A stretch of 64,000 nt of DNA from Tranzscheliella williamsii (GCA_023212725.1 JALBYF010000006.1:124001-188000), one strand, 5' to 3'. Positions 1 through 10,183 are shown, counted from the first letter of the stretch. Made by a program: numbers and translations. Notes: a model not told the origin generated them from the letters alone.

Positions 1-2442
1 CAGCTCCCCAAACATCTGCACCTCGGACACAACAACGTCCAGCCCCATCAACGGGTTCGACGTCAGCGGCCCCCGCGACAACGCCGCCTGCACCCCCGCT
101 CGGAAACTCTGCTCGAGCCAAGCCATGTCGATCCCCTCCGGCAGTCCCAGCGCTGCGTCCGCGCCGGAGCCGGACGCTGCCATCGACGCCTTGGTGGAGC
201 CGGCGTCCGGCTCCTGTTGCTGCTTGCGGGTCCCTGTCCGACTCTGTGACTGGCTCAGGTAGGCCTGGATGTCTGATTCGTCCTCTGCTTCAGCAACACG
301 TGTCCTTGTCGGACCCGTGCTCCCGCCGCCGGAGGCACCTCCGTTGAGGAAGATGCGAACCACGTTGCCGCCGAGGGCCGGGTCGCCTTGCTCCTGTTCG
401 TCGTCGGTCAAGGCGCGAACTTGAATCTTGGCGCCGATCTTGATGTGCTTGCCGGCCAAGTCTCGCTCGATCACTTCTTGCGCCGAGAGCGTGCCGAGAG
501 CGGGGTCGAGGGTCTCGCGGTAGGATACGCGGACGGTGCCCATGCGTGCATTGACGCCGAACTCGTTGGCGAGGCGGTCCTTGGCGATCTCGAGGTGGAG
601 CTCGCCCATGCCGCTCAGGACGGTCTGGCCGGCAGAGCCGCCGGCGGTGGTGCTGGCTTCGTCGAGGCGGAGCGAGGGGTCGGTGCGGATGAGGAGCGCG
701 AGCGCGTGCGCGACGGCCTCTTCGTCCGACTTGGACGCCGCCTCGAGCGACATGCTGAAGACGGGCGGCGGGATGTGGACGCGCTTCAGGCGCAGCATCT
801 TCAGGTCGACCGCGGCCGGCGTCGCGCCCGCGCCCGCCACGTCGACCAGCGTATCGCCCGTCCGCGTGTCCTTCAGCCCGAGCAGCACCCCGATCTGCCC
901 CGCCCGCAGCGTGGCTGTCTCGACATACTGGTCCGCAAACGGAAACAGGACGCGCGACAGCCGCTCCCGCCCCGCCGTGCTCGTGTTGTACAGTACCGAC
1001 GATCGCTGCAGCGTCCCCGAGTAGACACGCACAAACGTGACCGGCCCGCGCCGCTTGTCATGCACCACCTTGAACGCCAGCGCCGTGGTCCGCTTGTCGT
1101 CCAGCGCGATCGCGACATTCTCTGCCTTCTCTGCCTCTGCTTCTTCTTTCGCCTTTGCGCTTGTCTGGTGTTTCCTTTGCCACGTCGCCGTCCCTGTGAC
1201 TGTGGGCTGGTCGGCCGGGCTGGGGAGGTAGTCGGCGATGGCGTCCAGAAGCGGCTGCACGCCGATGTTCTTGGCTGCCGAGCCGCAGAGCACGGGCAGA
1301 ACAGTGCCCTGCAGCGTCTGTCTCCGCAGCGCCTTCCGGATCGACGCTGCCGGCATGTGGTCGTGCGGTTCTTCTGCTGAGCTCGACGGAAGGCTGAAGA
1401 GCTCTTCCAGGAACTCGTCGTCGAGCGAGGCAAGCGACTCGACCAGGGCATGCCGCGCCTTCTTGGCCTCGGCGAAGAGCGGATCCGAGGGGTCTAAGGC
1501 GGCGGACGACACTTCCTCGCCGGCCTTGCCGCGGAAGGCAAGCTTGCTCATCTCAAGCAGGTCGATAAGGCCGCTGATGCCGACCTGGTTGTCTCCGGCG
1601 ACGGGCACGGGGAGCTGGAGGAGGAGCGGGCGCGGGTGGAGGCCCGAGTGGAGGACGGTGCGGAGCGAGTGGGCGACCGAGCTGCCCATACGGTCGAGCT
1701 TGTTGATGAAAAGGACAGACGCACGGACATTGTAGCGCGCTGCTTGTGCGCACACGTTTTCGGTCTGCGCTTCCACCCCTTCGACGCCGTCCAGCACGAC
1801 GACGGCGCCGTCGACGACGCGGAGCGCGCGCTCCACCTCGATGCCAAAGTCGATGTGTCCCGGTGTGTCGACGAGGGTGATGCCCACGGTGCACGGCGCT
1901 GTGGAACGCGAGGACGAGGGGGACGCAGACGCATCCGCCGTAGACGGAGCCGAAGGGTGGGGCCACCAGACGGGGCCGACCGCGGCGGACTGGATTGTGA
2001 TCCCGCGCTGGCGCTCCTGCTCGAGGAAGTCGGTCACCGTACTGCCAGAATCAACGTCGCCGGGAAGCGCACCGCTGGCACTGGAGCCGGGCGACACCAA
2101 CGCATTCGTCAAGTGGAGGAGCCGCTCCGTCAGTGTCGTCTTGCCCGCATCAATGTGGGCAATGATCGAGATATTGCGGAGCGCTGAGACCGGGTGCTTT
2201 TCGGGATGAGGCGGCGTTGGACCCACCGCCTGGCACCTTGCGGAGCAGCTGAAAGTTCTAGTCCCAGACACGCTGCGATGGGGCCGGGTAACTGTCCCTG
2301 GTGCGGCGAGACTCCGTGGCGTCAAACGTCTCACCGACACAGTTGATGATGTGCATGCGATGGCAGCGGACGCATACGGGCTGCCCTTCGGCGTGAAAGG
2401 GTATCGCGCTGCCGTCTGGGCTAGCCTCCGCGTGCACAGCAT
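1..2442 (-). CDS. MEF2: Mitochondrial elongation factor G2 (ribosome-recycling GTPase), 3' end outside window
   Basis: This is a translational GTPase of the EF-G2 type. In mitochondria that family works with the ribosome recycling factor to split ribosomes after termination. The frame is open from an ATG at 2442 to the window edge (814 codons), so the C-terminus is missing. Residues 1-85 are rich in Arg, Ser and Thr with almost no acidic residues and end in a presequence-like stretch (RTFSCSA), which argues for mitochondrial import and for this start. G1 is AHIDAGKTT at about 95-103, G3 is DTPGHIDF at about 192-199, and G4 is NKLDR. A Ser/Pro/Ala-rich insertion of 20-30 residues sits just before G3. 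Domain II and the domain III motif GMGELHLEI follow, and the last visible residues (VSEVQMFGEL) belong to domain IV. EF-G1 (MEF1) is less likely because linkers are long and variable, but only a tree would exclude it. Confidence 0.85.
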   Translation of the reverse strand, partial: MLCTRRLAQTAARYPFTPKGSPYASAAIACTSSTVSVRRLTPRSLAAPGTVTRPHRSVSGTRTFSCSARCQAVGPTPPHPEKHPVSALRNISIIAHIDAGKTTLTERLLHLTNALVSPGSSASGALPGDVDSGSTVTDFLEQERQRGITIQSAAVGPVWWPHPSAPSTADASASPSSSRSTAPCTVGITLVDTPGHIDFGIEVERALRVVDGAVVVLDGVEGVEAQTENVCAQAARYNVRASVLFINKLDRMGSSVAHSLRTVLHSGLHPRPLLLQLPVPVAGDNQVGISGLIDLLEMSKLAFRGKAGEEVSSAALDPSDPLFAEAKKARHALVESLASLDDEFLEELFSLPSSSAEEPHDHMPAASIRKALRRQTLQGTVLPVLCGSAAKNIGVQPLLDAIADYLPSPADQPTVTGTATWQRKHQTSAKAKEEAEAEKAENVAIALDDKRTTALAFKVVHDKRRGPVTFVRVYSGTLQRSSVLYNTSTAGRERLSRVLFPFADQYVETATLRAGQIGVLLGLKDTRTGDTLVDVAGAGATPAAVDLKMLRLKRVHIPPPVFSMSLEAASKSDEEAVAHALALLIRTDPSLRLDEASTTAGGSAGQTVLSGMGELHLEIAKDRLANEFGVNARMGTVRVSYRETLDPALGTLSAQEVIERDLAGKHIKIGAKIQVRALTDDEQEQGDPALGGNVVRIFLNGGASGGGSTGPTRTRVAEAEDESDIQAYLSQSQSRTGTRKQQQEPDAGSTKASMAASGSGADAALGLPEGIDMAWLEQSFRAGVQAALSRGPLTSNPLMGLDVVVSEVQMFGEL

Positions 2443-3135
2443 CCCAAACTGAAGGCGATTAGGTTCAGTCAGGCTCCGTCGGCGTGGAGATGCTGATCAG
2501 GGACCCGGACAACGCCTCGACAGACCCTATAGTGAGGTCCTCCAGAATCTTCTGAAATAGGACATCTTTGCTAGTTCCGATACCCGTCTTCCGTATTCTG
2601 AAACCCCAGCCACAGATCTAACAAAAGGAGCCCCTACCTACCCTTTGCCCGGGTCGATCACTCACAACGTAAAAGCGCGTCCTCTGGTTTTGTAAAGCAG
2701 ATTCACACCAGCCATTCTGGCTCACGTCTGATTTGAAATTTGAGCAGATGCCTGCATCTGCTTGTAATCTGTTGTGATTTACCAGACTAAAGTGACGGAC
2801 AGCTGTCTGTTAACATTCTGCTGCATGATTTCAAACAGAACGTCTATCTGGTGCGCATCTGGTCAACATCACCAGGACCGGACCATCTGCTTGCAATCTG
2901 GTGTACGACATCAACCAGAAGGTCAGTCTGGTATACATCTGGCTGTCATCACCACAACCAGACCTCCTGGTGTGCTTCTGCTTGGGCACTTCAAGCAGAT
3001 CATCAATTATAGTGCAAAAAGACTTAGAATTTTTGAAGACTTGATGCTGTGGTGCGCACGCACCAGTGCATGTCCGTGCATGGTTGTGCATATAAATCGT
3101 TGCCCCTGGGCTCAGCATCATGCTTCATCATCATC

Positions 3136-3197
3136 ACGTCCTCCTCCTCCTCCTCCTCCTCCTCCTCCTCCTCCTCCTCCTCCTCCTCCTCCTCCTC
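3136..3197. repeat. (CTC)n microsatellite, about 20 units
   Basis: A near-perfect run of CTC/CCT triplets, followed at 3235-3370 by a degenerate CAY-rich tract (CACCAC, CATCAC). Both lie inside the inverted-repeat element. Confidence 0.9.
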
Positions 3198-3520
3198 AGT
3201 GCCAGTTCTCACTGCATATCTTGGCTTTCCACCACTATCTCACTGCCACCACCATCACATCATCACCACCACCACCATCTCATCACCACCACCGCCTCTC
3301 ACTGCCACCACTACCAGCTCATCACCACCAAACCCATCTCACCGCCATCACCGTCTCACCACTACCAGACCCCACCCTTTCTTATGATGTGAGTGTACAT
3401 TCTTGGAGCTGAAGGATGCGTTGCTGACATCAGCACTGGTGGCTTACAGGTATGATGCCAATAGAGATGTAAGTACTACAAACTGCTACCTGGGCACCGA
3501 TTGCAGGTTCAACTGACCCT

Positions 3521-3662
3521 GATCCTCATCGTCCTCCTCATCTTCCTTGTCCTCCTCCTCCTCCTCCTCTCCCTCATCCTCCTCATCCTCCTCGCCCTTG
3601 TCATCCTCCTTGTTCTCCTCCTTGTTCTCCTCCTTGTCCTCCTCCTCCTCCTTGTCCTTCTC
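3521..3662. repeat. Degenerate CTC/CTT triplet tract
   Basis: Pyrimidine-rich triplets of CTC, CTT and ATC interspersed with GTC. Read on the minus strand the tract gives an acidic Glu/Asp/Lys run after a short open frame beginning near 3725. This is probably a repeat rather than a gene. Confidence 0.75.
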
Positions 3663-4061
3663 ATCACTCACATAGCACAAACCATTAGCTCGCAATGGAT
3701 CTGATTGCTGTATTGCTTGCTGCATGTGAGGATTTCCGGCTGTGCAGAAAGAAGGAGGTCTGTTTAACTCATTTTGGCAGATGCGACACAGATGGGCTGG
3801 TTGAGGCTCTACCAGCAGTTATTTCAGTGTGGCTGCTTGCGACATCTGGAATAAGGCCCAAACCAGCCTGTCTGCTTTGCATCTGTTGAATATTTTGCAG
3901 ATGTCGCGCTTTTACGTTGTGACTTCTACTACATCGACATCGCTAGCCCAAAGGGGCCGACTAAAGCTGCGTAATTGGTATATGGTGTATCGTGCTGTCT
4001 ACAGCAACTGTTCCCTACTAGGTGACAGTGTTGAAACGATGCAGTGTTTAGGCCTCCTCAT

Positions 4062-6674
4062 TTACCGCCACTGGACGGGCGGAGGCGAGGGTCCCGCGCC
4101 TCGAGGAGGATTCTCGACGGAGACGTAGCGCTGTTCACGAGTGTTCGTTGGGCTACTCTGGACCGGCTCTTTGCTTGTCCGCCCAGCAAGTTCGGTGTCG
4201 GGGTGGTTTGGCGAAGATGGAGTGGCAGCTTCTTTATTTGACTGTGTGCCCTCCGGTGGGGTTTCGTTCGGATTGTTGAGAACCGCCGCTGGGCCGCTTA
4301 GCTGGAGGTCCTTTTTATCGGCCCCGTGTGTAGCTTTTGAGAGGTTTCTTTCGTCCGCCTCTTGGGTCTCGCCACACTGTTCGGTTCCCAAACGATGCGC
4401 GTCATCGACCGAGGCTTTATGGCCGGCTTCGAATCCAGAAGCTGGGCCGCCACCGTCAGTTGCGGCTTCTCCACCTGGCTCTGGATCGGATGGAAGCTGC
4501 CCGCCGACGACATCAACCGTGCGCAACGCTCCCTGCCGCTCGTAAACACCACCACCAGGAACGTCAAGGTCGTCATCGTTCTGATGAAGGCCATGTTTTT
4601 CCGGAAGCTGCGACGCCGAAAGAGTATCGCCAGGTGGGGTATCGCCGTTTTCGTCGTCCGTAACCTCATCGAGCGACTTCTTGTGGTATAGCGTTCCAGC
4701 GAGCTTGGTATCCAGAGCAATCTTTACGCCGCGGCCGGTGACGCGCTCTGGTTCATGGCCGAGAGAAGCAAGTACGCCGTCGGCATCCGCAGTTGGCGCG
4801 TCCAGGACTTTCAGCTCGAGCGGACTGAACCATTTGGGTACCCAGTAGTATCGCAAGGGAATCAAAAGGATGATGATGACGGGAAAGCCGATGCCGGCTA
4901 TGGTAGCTGAGATCGCAATGGTCATTGCCGCGAATAGCCACTGGATCCCGACAAATAGCGCGATTTTGCTTTTTCGGACCGTGTTCAGAGGCTCGTCTGG
5001 AGGCGAGACTCGACGGTCTCTGAAGATGGCGAGGGTCCGCATCGTGATGCTGTTTTGTTCAATGGAGGACCATCCGACAAGAATAAAGATGCCCGCAAAC
5101 ACAGCACGCGGCATGGTGCCCAGGGTGACAAGCAAGGGCCTAGTCATAGTTCCCAGTGTCAAAAGCCCGATGCATAGATGCGAGATACGATTCTCGACAA
5201 CGCGGGCGTTGACGATATGCTGCTGCTGGACCGTCTTGATCCTTTTTCCTGATTTGGAAAAGGGTTCGCCGGCAATCTTCTTTTCAACGTCCGGCCTTTC
5301 TACCTGCTTGAAGACCGACAGTGTCTCCGTATGAACCGGAGCTTGTGGGACAAGACCATTAGGCGCTGGTAGACCCAAGAATCCGGAGACGAGGGTGGTG
5401 ATACCAAGGAGGAAAAAGTCCCAATGGAATCCTGCGGGTTTCCTGACAGGAAAGGTGCGAGCTTGGGCCATGACGCTGCTCACGTTGTGATCAAAGTAGA
5501 AGAGCAGCATGATGAGGAAGCCGAGTGGCGCCCCCACGAAGACATATTTGAGCTCGATGTTCCAGAAGTCTACGAACCAGGGACGGTCTAAAGTAGGAAA
5601 GAAGGACTTGGTGATAGGCAATCTCGCGACGGGCACGCGCTCGAGCGAATTCTTGGGGAAGTGACTGAATCCTGTCCAGAAGATGCATCCAGCCGCAAAT
5701 GCGTAGCCAGCGATCATGTTGCGCATGCGAAAGGGGAGGTAGGAGGAGCTACCCACCTTGACGACAAGGTATACCGATACGGTGAAAAGAATGGCAATGG
5801 TGACCGACAACCAGCCGGTGGCATTGTCCAAAGGTAATGGTTCAAACTCCTGAATCAGCAGCTCAATGCCTTTTTGTATATAGATAATGCCTACGTAGAA
5901 TCCAAAGGTCTCGGAAGTCATATCTGTGATGAAGCGGGTATAGTCGCAAATATTGAAGATGGCGACAATGAAATGGAAGGCGGCAGCCCAGATGAGCGAC
6001 CACGCCTGGATGCGAAGATAAGCCATGTTGTCGAAGCCATAGTAGCCGACGAATATATCGTACTGGGTGTAGTTGACCAAGTTGATGAGACCCGTGACGC
6101 CAACAAAGGTGAGCGGTTGAACGGAAAAGATGGGAAAGACGATGGCAGCAAGGGCGGAGGCGAGGATAACCTCGTTGACGCCATAGGATCCGCCGGTACG
6201 ATGGTTCATATCAAGGATGTAGGCGAGCGCAGGCATGAGATTGATAAAGTACATTCGGACGACGCTGTTGATGAGAGTCCACCAGTTGTTCGGTTGGAGG
6301 CCATCGAGCCAGTCGCTGGCAAGGAAAGGCTTCCTTCGGCGAAGGTCGTACCACATGCCTCGGAAGGGTCTGAACTGATAGGCCCAGGAACGGCGTGACC
6401 AGGGCTTGTCCCCGGGAAAGAGGGGATATGCCGTCCGCGCGGCGCTGTTGCTGTTCATGTCGAGACCCTCGCCATCCTCTGGACGGGCTAGATCGGTATG
6501 CGATCCCTTGTCGGTAGCTTTGCGGCTGACAACATGGCTTACGTTGTTCTGACGGGAGCCGGTTGTTGTGGCGGAGCCGTTGGCATGAGAGGTTCTTAGG
6601 GTGGTGGAAGCGCTGTTCTGGAATGGCTGAACCAGCCTCTGGGAAGTCACCGACTGAGGGTCTCCTGCGTCCAT
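4062..6674 (-). CDS. BOR1: Boron/bicarbonate-type anion transporter (SLC4/BOR1 family)
   Basis: An 870-aa membrane transporter of the HCO3-/borate family. Fungal Bor1 sits in the plasma or vacuolar membrane and exports borate. The ATG at 6674 opens a hydrophilic N-terminus of about 100 residues. The family's entry block follows at about 102-123 (RPFRGMWYDLRRRKPF, then ASDWLDG), and then roughly a dozen hydrophobic segments. Family-typical stretches include PLTFVGVTGLINLVNYT and FLLGITTLVSGFLGLPAPNG; the latter leads into the conserved VPQAPVHTETL and ENRISHLCIGLL blocks. The last 170-180 residues form a low-complexity hydrophilic tail rich in Gly, Asp and Glu. The family call is firm. Assignment to borate rather than another anion rests on fungal homologs only. 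No introns are visible. Confidence 0.9.
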   Translation of the reverse strand: MDAGDPQSVTSQRLVQPFQNSASTTLRTSHANGSATTTGSRQNNVSHVVSRKATDKGSHTDLARPEDGEGLDMNSNSAARTAYPLFPGDKPWSRRSWAYQFRPFRGMWYDLRRRKPFLASDWLDGLQPNNWWTLINSVVRMYFINLMPALAYILDMNHRTGGSYGVNEVILASALAAIVFPIFSVQPLTFVGVTGLINLVNYTQYDIFVGYYGFDNMAYLRIQAWSLIWAAAFHFIVAIFNICDYTRFITDMTSETFGFYVGIIYIQKGIELLIQEFEPLPLDNATGWLSVTIAILFTVSVYLVVKVGSSSYLPFRMRNMIAGYAFAAGCIFWTGFSHFPKNSLERVPVARLPITKSFFPTLDRPWFVDFWNIELKYVFVGAPLGFLIMLLFYFDHNVSSVMAQARTFPVRKPAGFHWDFFLLGITTLVSGFLGLPAPNGLVPQAPVHTETLSVFKQVERPDVEKKIAGEPFSKSGKRIKTVQQQHIVNARVVENRISHLCIGLLTLGTMTRPLLVTLGTMPRAVFAGIFILVGWSSIEQNSITMRTLAIFRDRRVSPPDEPLNTVRKSKIALFVGIQWLFAAMTIAISATIAGIGFPVIIILLIPLRYYWVPKWFSPLELKVLDAPTADADGVLASLGHEPERVTGRGVKIALDTKLAGTLYHKKSLDEVTDDENGDTPPGDTLSASQLPEKHGLHQNDDDLDVPGGGVYERQGALRTVDVVGGQLPSDPEPGGEAATDGGGPASGFEAGHKASVDDAHRLGTEQCGETQEADERNLSKATHGADKKDLQLSGPAAVLNNPNETPPEGTQSNKEAATPSSPNHPDTELAGRTSKEPVQSSPTNTREQRYVSVENPPRGAGPSPPPVQWR

Positions 6675-7510
6675 GGTGGGTGGACAAAGTGGCTATGCGA
6701 CCAGAGCACGAATATGTCTTGTCGCGCTGTTGATGGCGAAGAAAGCAGATGAGGATGAGCACGGAGGGTGTAATGCCGCTCTGTGCCCCTCCCGAAAGGG
6801 TTTGCTCGGTAGCAACGATGAAGACGCTTGGAGGCGGCAGTCAGAGCATACCCGAGGTTGGCTATAAGTTCGCCATCGGGATCGGAAGGGACCAAGTGCG
6901 TGCAGCAAGTAGGAAACGCCTTGTCGAAGTGTTGAAATCGTGAGTCCAACGGAACGTTAGTAATGTGAATACTATTCTGTACGCTGGGTTCTGGCTTATT
7001 CAGAATTATACATGTTGTCTTGGCGTGCCACCGGGCGGCACACCGACGCAATACGGCCTAACTGTGACGATGTGCTGCTGCGGTTCCGACCCTGACGCAA
7101 ACCTGTTTCGACGCAGCCACGCTCGGAAGTATCGCGATGCTGGGACACGGCGCAGCTGCTTCGCACCCGTCAACTCATCACCGACATAAGCGAACGCTCC
7201 GACTCGCTCTATCTCGCAGAAGCACGCGGCTCTTCGCCGAACGATGTCAAGCGCGTTCATGATCGGGCGCATTGGGGAAAGCCACCTTGAGCATCGCGGC
7301 TATATTACGCGATGAGCAAGGTTTGAAATTGTGACAGAGGGGAGACAGCTTGATTTATGTACTGAATCTGGCTAGGTGATCTTGTCGTTATGCATCTAGA
7401 CAACGTGAAGAGGAGGCAGCATAAGCACAGTCAAAACAGCTAAAAGTATTCATCGGTCGGAAGGGCGAACACCTTGATCCGGAAGCAGTGACAGTCCTAG
7501 AGTGTGTGGA
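6675..7510. other. Intergenic: BOR1 promoter and downstream flank of the FHA gene
   Basis: No gene recognised. Small open frames here start at non-ATG codons or lack any family signature. A near-palindrome GTGCCACCGGGCGGCAC lies at 7025-7041, about 350 bp upstream of BOR1; its role is unknown. Confidence 0.6.
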
Positions 7511-10183
7511 TCACTTGCGTCCTTTTCTGTAGTCCTGGTCGCCCTTGCGGTCCCACGTCGGGGCTTCCTTTTCTTCGGGCTGGGTCTCGTCCCAGAGCCC
7601 GCTTCTAGCGATCTTGGCTCGGAGCAACTCTCGCTTCCGTTCGATTGCATCCAACGTGCTGGCATCGCTGGCCGATTGCGACGCCTGTGTGATGTGCTCA
7701 AGCTGCGACATGGCCTTGCGTTTTCGGTTCGACGGAATCGCCGAATCGGGGAGGGGCCCGGTGGCTACCGCCAGCGATTCGTCTTCATCGGCTCGCGATC
7801 CGACACTCTCCGCCGCTATGGCCGCGCTAGCTGCGCTAGCTGCGTTGGCTGCGTTGGTTGCGCTGGTTGCGCTCGCTGCTTTGGCTTCGGCGAGCTCTTC
7901 CTGCTGCCGCGCGTAGCCGCTGCGTTTCCAAAAGATGGGTTTCTGGCCGCGAAGTGCTTTGCGCATCGGCTTGGCAAAGACGCCAAGGTTCTCTGCTCGT
8001 TCCTTGTCCGGGTCGTTTTCCTTATCGTAGTAATACCAGCATTCGAGATCGTTGCCAGAGGCGTCTTTGCCAGCTCGCTGAATCACACCAAACATGGGCG
8101 AGGATTGCAGCACGACTTCCAGGTGCTCGCGCCACGCCTTTCGGGCGATCGACGTCCATCGCTCGTTGGTCTCGTGGATCGGCCACCCCTCGACAACTCG
8201 GCCGTGCTCCAGCGTGGCTGTCCCTGGCAGCTTCCGCTTCGACGGGCTGAACGCGACCGAATACTCGCCCGCCTCGCCCTTCATCAGACCAGGCGTGGTG
8301 GCAAGCACGGATCGCACCGCCTCGGACCCACTGATTGTTGCTGTCCGATGAAAGACTACCGCTCCCGCCAGCAGGCCGGCAAGGTCGTATGTGGGGGCGA
8401 GCTGTCGCACACATGTGCGAGCCAAATTCTGCAGGTCTTGCACAGACGACCCAAGCAGCGGCGAGGACGGCGCCGGGCTGTTGCTCGCTGACCGGCGGGA
8501 TGAGCTGCGCACTACGGCGAACGCGGCACTCGGCGGAGGCGGCATGCGACGCTGCGATTCCGTCAATGCGTTCATCGGCGCTGGTCTGGAGGAAGACTCT
8601 CGGCTTCGGCGTCCGCCATTGTCGCTCCTTTCCGCAGCGATCGTCCGTCCTGGAAGCTGGGGTTTGATCAAGTCCGAGGTGCCCATAGGTACGGACGGTG
8701 CCTCCTCAAGGGCGCCGTGCTCAAATTCCGAGAGCAAGCTGCTATCATCTTCGAGCCGGTCGGCCGAAGCATTTTCCGGCAAGGGCCTGGTCATCTTGGG
8801 CGGCGGTGCGAAAGGTTCGGGCAGGTAGTCTTCGTCATCGCTCTCGTCGTCGTCCACATCGTCTTCTTCCGGATGGTCAGGGTCGTCGTCGAGGTCGCTG
8901 GCTCCAGCCTTGACCGTCTTCATAGCCAGAGGTCCCGCAGTCAGTCCGCCCAGTCGTCGGTGCGCAGGCGTAGGCGAGCTGCCACCGTCTTCCTCGTCGT
9001 CTTGATCCGCCTCCCTATATTCGCCTAACCTCTGCTCATGACTAGCGAAAGTCGCCGCGCTTCGAGCCTTTGAGGGAGACGAGAAGCCCAGAGCCGAAGG
9101 CGGCGAGCTTGTCACGGGCGGGCTGGAGGGAAGTTCCTGTGGTATCCGCCCGCGTTTCGACGGCGAGATGACGCGTCGTGGTGATTCAGCTGCGCCGATG
9201 TGCAGGGGTCGCGGCTGCGCGGGCTTGGTATCCTTGGTTGTAGCGATGTACTCGAAACGGCACTGGACGCCGAAAAAGTCGATCAGGGATTTTCCTGGCG
9301 TCAGTCGCAGCACTTGTCCTTCGCGTCTTCGCTTGCCATCGACAATCAGCCCGTTCTGGCCGACGATGCGCACGATGAAGGTGCCGTTCTGCTGCTGTGC
9401 CGGGCGCGCTGTATGTTTTCGAGCGCTGCCAGGCGAGCCAGTTGGCTTTCTAGGCGACTGCGCCCACGACACGAAGGGAATCCACTCGACGATAGCGTGG
9501 ACCCGCGAAACGTGGCGCGCGTCGTTTGGGAGATTCACGCGCAGGAGCTTGCGCGAGCCGAGACCCTGTGTCGACGATGGCGCGTCGGACGCGCTGCTGC
9601 TTGCTGCCAGGGATGAAGAGACTTGCTGTTCGTCCTGACGCGTGTTGTCTCCATCATAGGAGTGCGGTTCACCTGATGGCTTGCAGCGGCCGATGACGAG
9701 GCTTGTCGTGCGGCTCCCGAAAAGGAGGCGGGGCGCTGCACCTGCGTCAGATGCTGCCTCGGGATTGTCGACCAGCCCGACGACCTCTGTCGCTCCTTTC
9801 CTGTCGGAGGCGGTGCGCAGCTCCAGACGAGGGATGGCGGTGGCGACGCGTGCGCTGTCGGCCAGGGCGTGTGCGGAGTCTTTGACGCGCTGTTGCTTGG
9901 TGGGCGAGTAGCCGAGCTGCTGGGAGCGCGACGCGACGATTGAGGCTGGCAAGGCAACAGACGAGGGAGGTGACGAGGGAGGCGGAGTCGCCCCGTCCTC
10001 CTGCCTCTCCGCCTGGAACGCCTTGATGCGATGGCTGACGACGTTCAGGTCCAGCGGTGCGAACGGCTGCGTCGGGAAGGCGCGGAGCGCAGCCGGCTTC
10101 TCGTGCCGCATGGCCTTTGATGGAGACGATCCCGGCATTGGCGGATCCGACGATGGTGCCGGCGTCGGGAGGTCGTGCATCAT
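7511..10183 (-). CDS. FHA-domain nuclear protein, Tos4/Plm2-like
   Basis: An 890-aa protein; the first ATG of the frame is at 10183, immediately followed by a second ATG. An FHA phosphothreonine-binding domain spans about residues 115-320. It shows the Gly-Arg at its start (VIGRCKPSG), the NDARHVSRVHA block with the Ser and His that line the phosphopeptide pocket (about 226 and 229), and the later Asn-Gly pair (GQNGLIVDGKRR). The domain carries a Ser/Gln-rich insertion. A disordered acidic middle follows (stretches such as DDDPDHPEEDDVDDDESDDE). A second conserved block lies at about 615-790 (ECWYYYDKENDPDKERAENL, then KPIFWKRSGY), followed by Ala-rich and basic tail segments. In yeasts Tos4 and Plm2 are G1/S-expressed chromatin-binding FHA proteins. 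The link here rests on architecture plus promoter words (see the sites at 10450 and 10580), so function is inferred. Confidence 0.75.
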   Translation of the reverse strand: MMHDLPTPAPSSDPPMPGSSPSKAMRHEKPAALRAFPTQPFAPLDLNVVSHRIKAFQAERQEDGATPPPSSPPSSVALPASIVASRSQQLGYSPTKQQRVKDSAHALADSARVATAIPRLELRTASDRKGATEVVGLVDNPEAASDAGAAPRLLFGSRTTSLVIGRCKPSGEPHSYDGDNTRQDEQQVSSSLAASSSASDAPSSTQGLGSRKLLRVNLPNDARHVSRVHAIVEWIPFVSWAQSPRKPTGSPGSARKHTARPAQQQNGTFIVRIVGQNGLIVDGKRRREGQVLRLTPGKSLIDFFGVQCRFEYIATTKDTKPAQPRPLHIGAAESPRRVISPSKRGRIPQELPSSPPVTSSPPSALGFSSPSKARSAATFASHEQRLGEYREADQDDEEDGGSSPTPAHRRLGGLTAGPLAMKTVKAGASDLDDDPDHPEEDDVDDDESDDEDYLPEPFAPPPKMTRPLPENASADRLEDDSSLLSEFEHGALEEAPSVPMGTSDLIKPQLPGRTIAAERSDNGGRRSRESSSRPAPMNALTESQRRMPPPPSAAFAVVRSSSRRSASNSPAPSSPLLGSSVQDLQNLARTCVRQLAPTYDLAGLLAGAVVFHRTATISGSEAVRSVLATTPGLMKGEAGEYSVAFSPSKRKLPGTATLEHGRVVEGWPIHETNERWTSIARKAWREHLEVVLQSSPMFGVIQRAGKDASGNDLECWYYYDKENDPDKERAENLGVFAKPMRKALRGQKPIFWKRSGYARQQEELAEAKAASATSATNAANAASAASAAIAAESVGSRADEDESLAVATGPLPDSAIPSNRKRKAMSQLEHITQASQSASDASTLDAIERKRELLRAKIARSGLWDETQPEEKEAPTWDRKGDQDYRKGRK

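Larger units (their letters stand above)
2662..3922. mobile_element. Putative non-autonomous DNA element with 18-bp terminal inverted repeats
   Basis: The 18-mer TCACAACGTAAAAGCGCG at 2662-2679 recurs as its exact reverse complement at 3905-3922, bounding 1261 bp. Both arms are unusually dense in CATCTG/CAGATG and CCAGA/TCTGG words, for example GCAGATGC-CT-GCATCTGC near 2745-2762, which resembles the subterminal repeats of cut-and-paste elements. Just outside both ends is a GTCGAT, 3 bp from the left repeat and 10 bp from the right one, so the termini could be slightly longer and imperfect. I could not define a clean target-site duplication. No transposase is encoded; the interior is mostly microsatellite. 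It lies in a non-coding gap between two genes, as expected for a small inserted element. A chance foldback is the alternative, but 18 perfect bases make that unlikely. Confidence 0.5.
2443..4061. other. Gene-free region between MEF2 start and BOR1 stop
   Basis: No credible gene is visible here. The first 220 bp are the likely MEF2 promoter. The rest is filled by the inverted-repeat element at 2662-3922 and its microsatellites, listed separately. Open frames in the CTC and CAY tracts encode only homopolymers (poly-Ser, poly-Leu, poly-Pro or poly-Glu, depending on frame) and are best read as repeat artefacts. Confidence 0.7.

Noticed and set aside
388..1380. 330-codon plus-strand frame opposite MEF2
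   Set aside because: It starts at TTG and lies antisense to the EF-G GTPase and domain II region.
3024..3725. Poly-Glu, poly-Ser and poly-Leu frames in the CTC tracts
   Set aside because: They are translations of triplet repeats; no unique protein sequence supports them.
7502..8491. 329-codon plus-strand frame opposite the FHA gene
   Set aside because: Non-ATG start, antisense to the conserved C-terminal block of the FHA protein.
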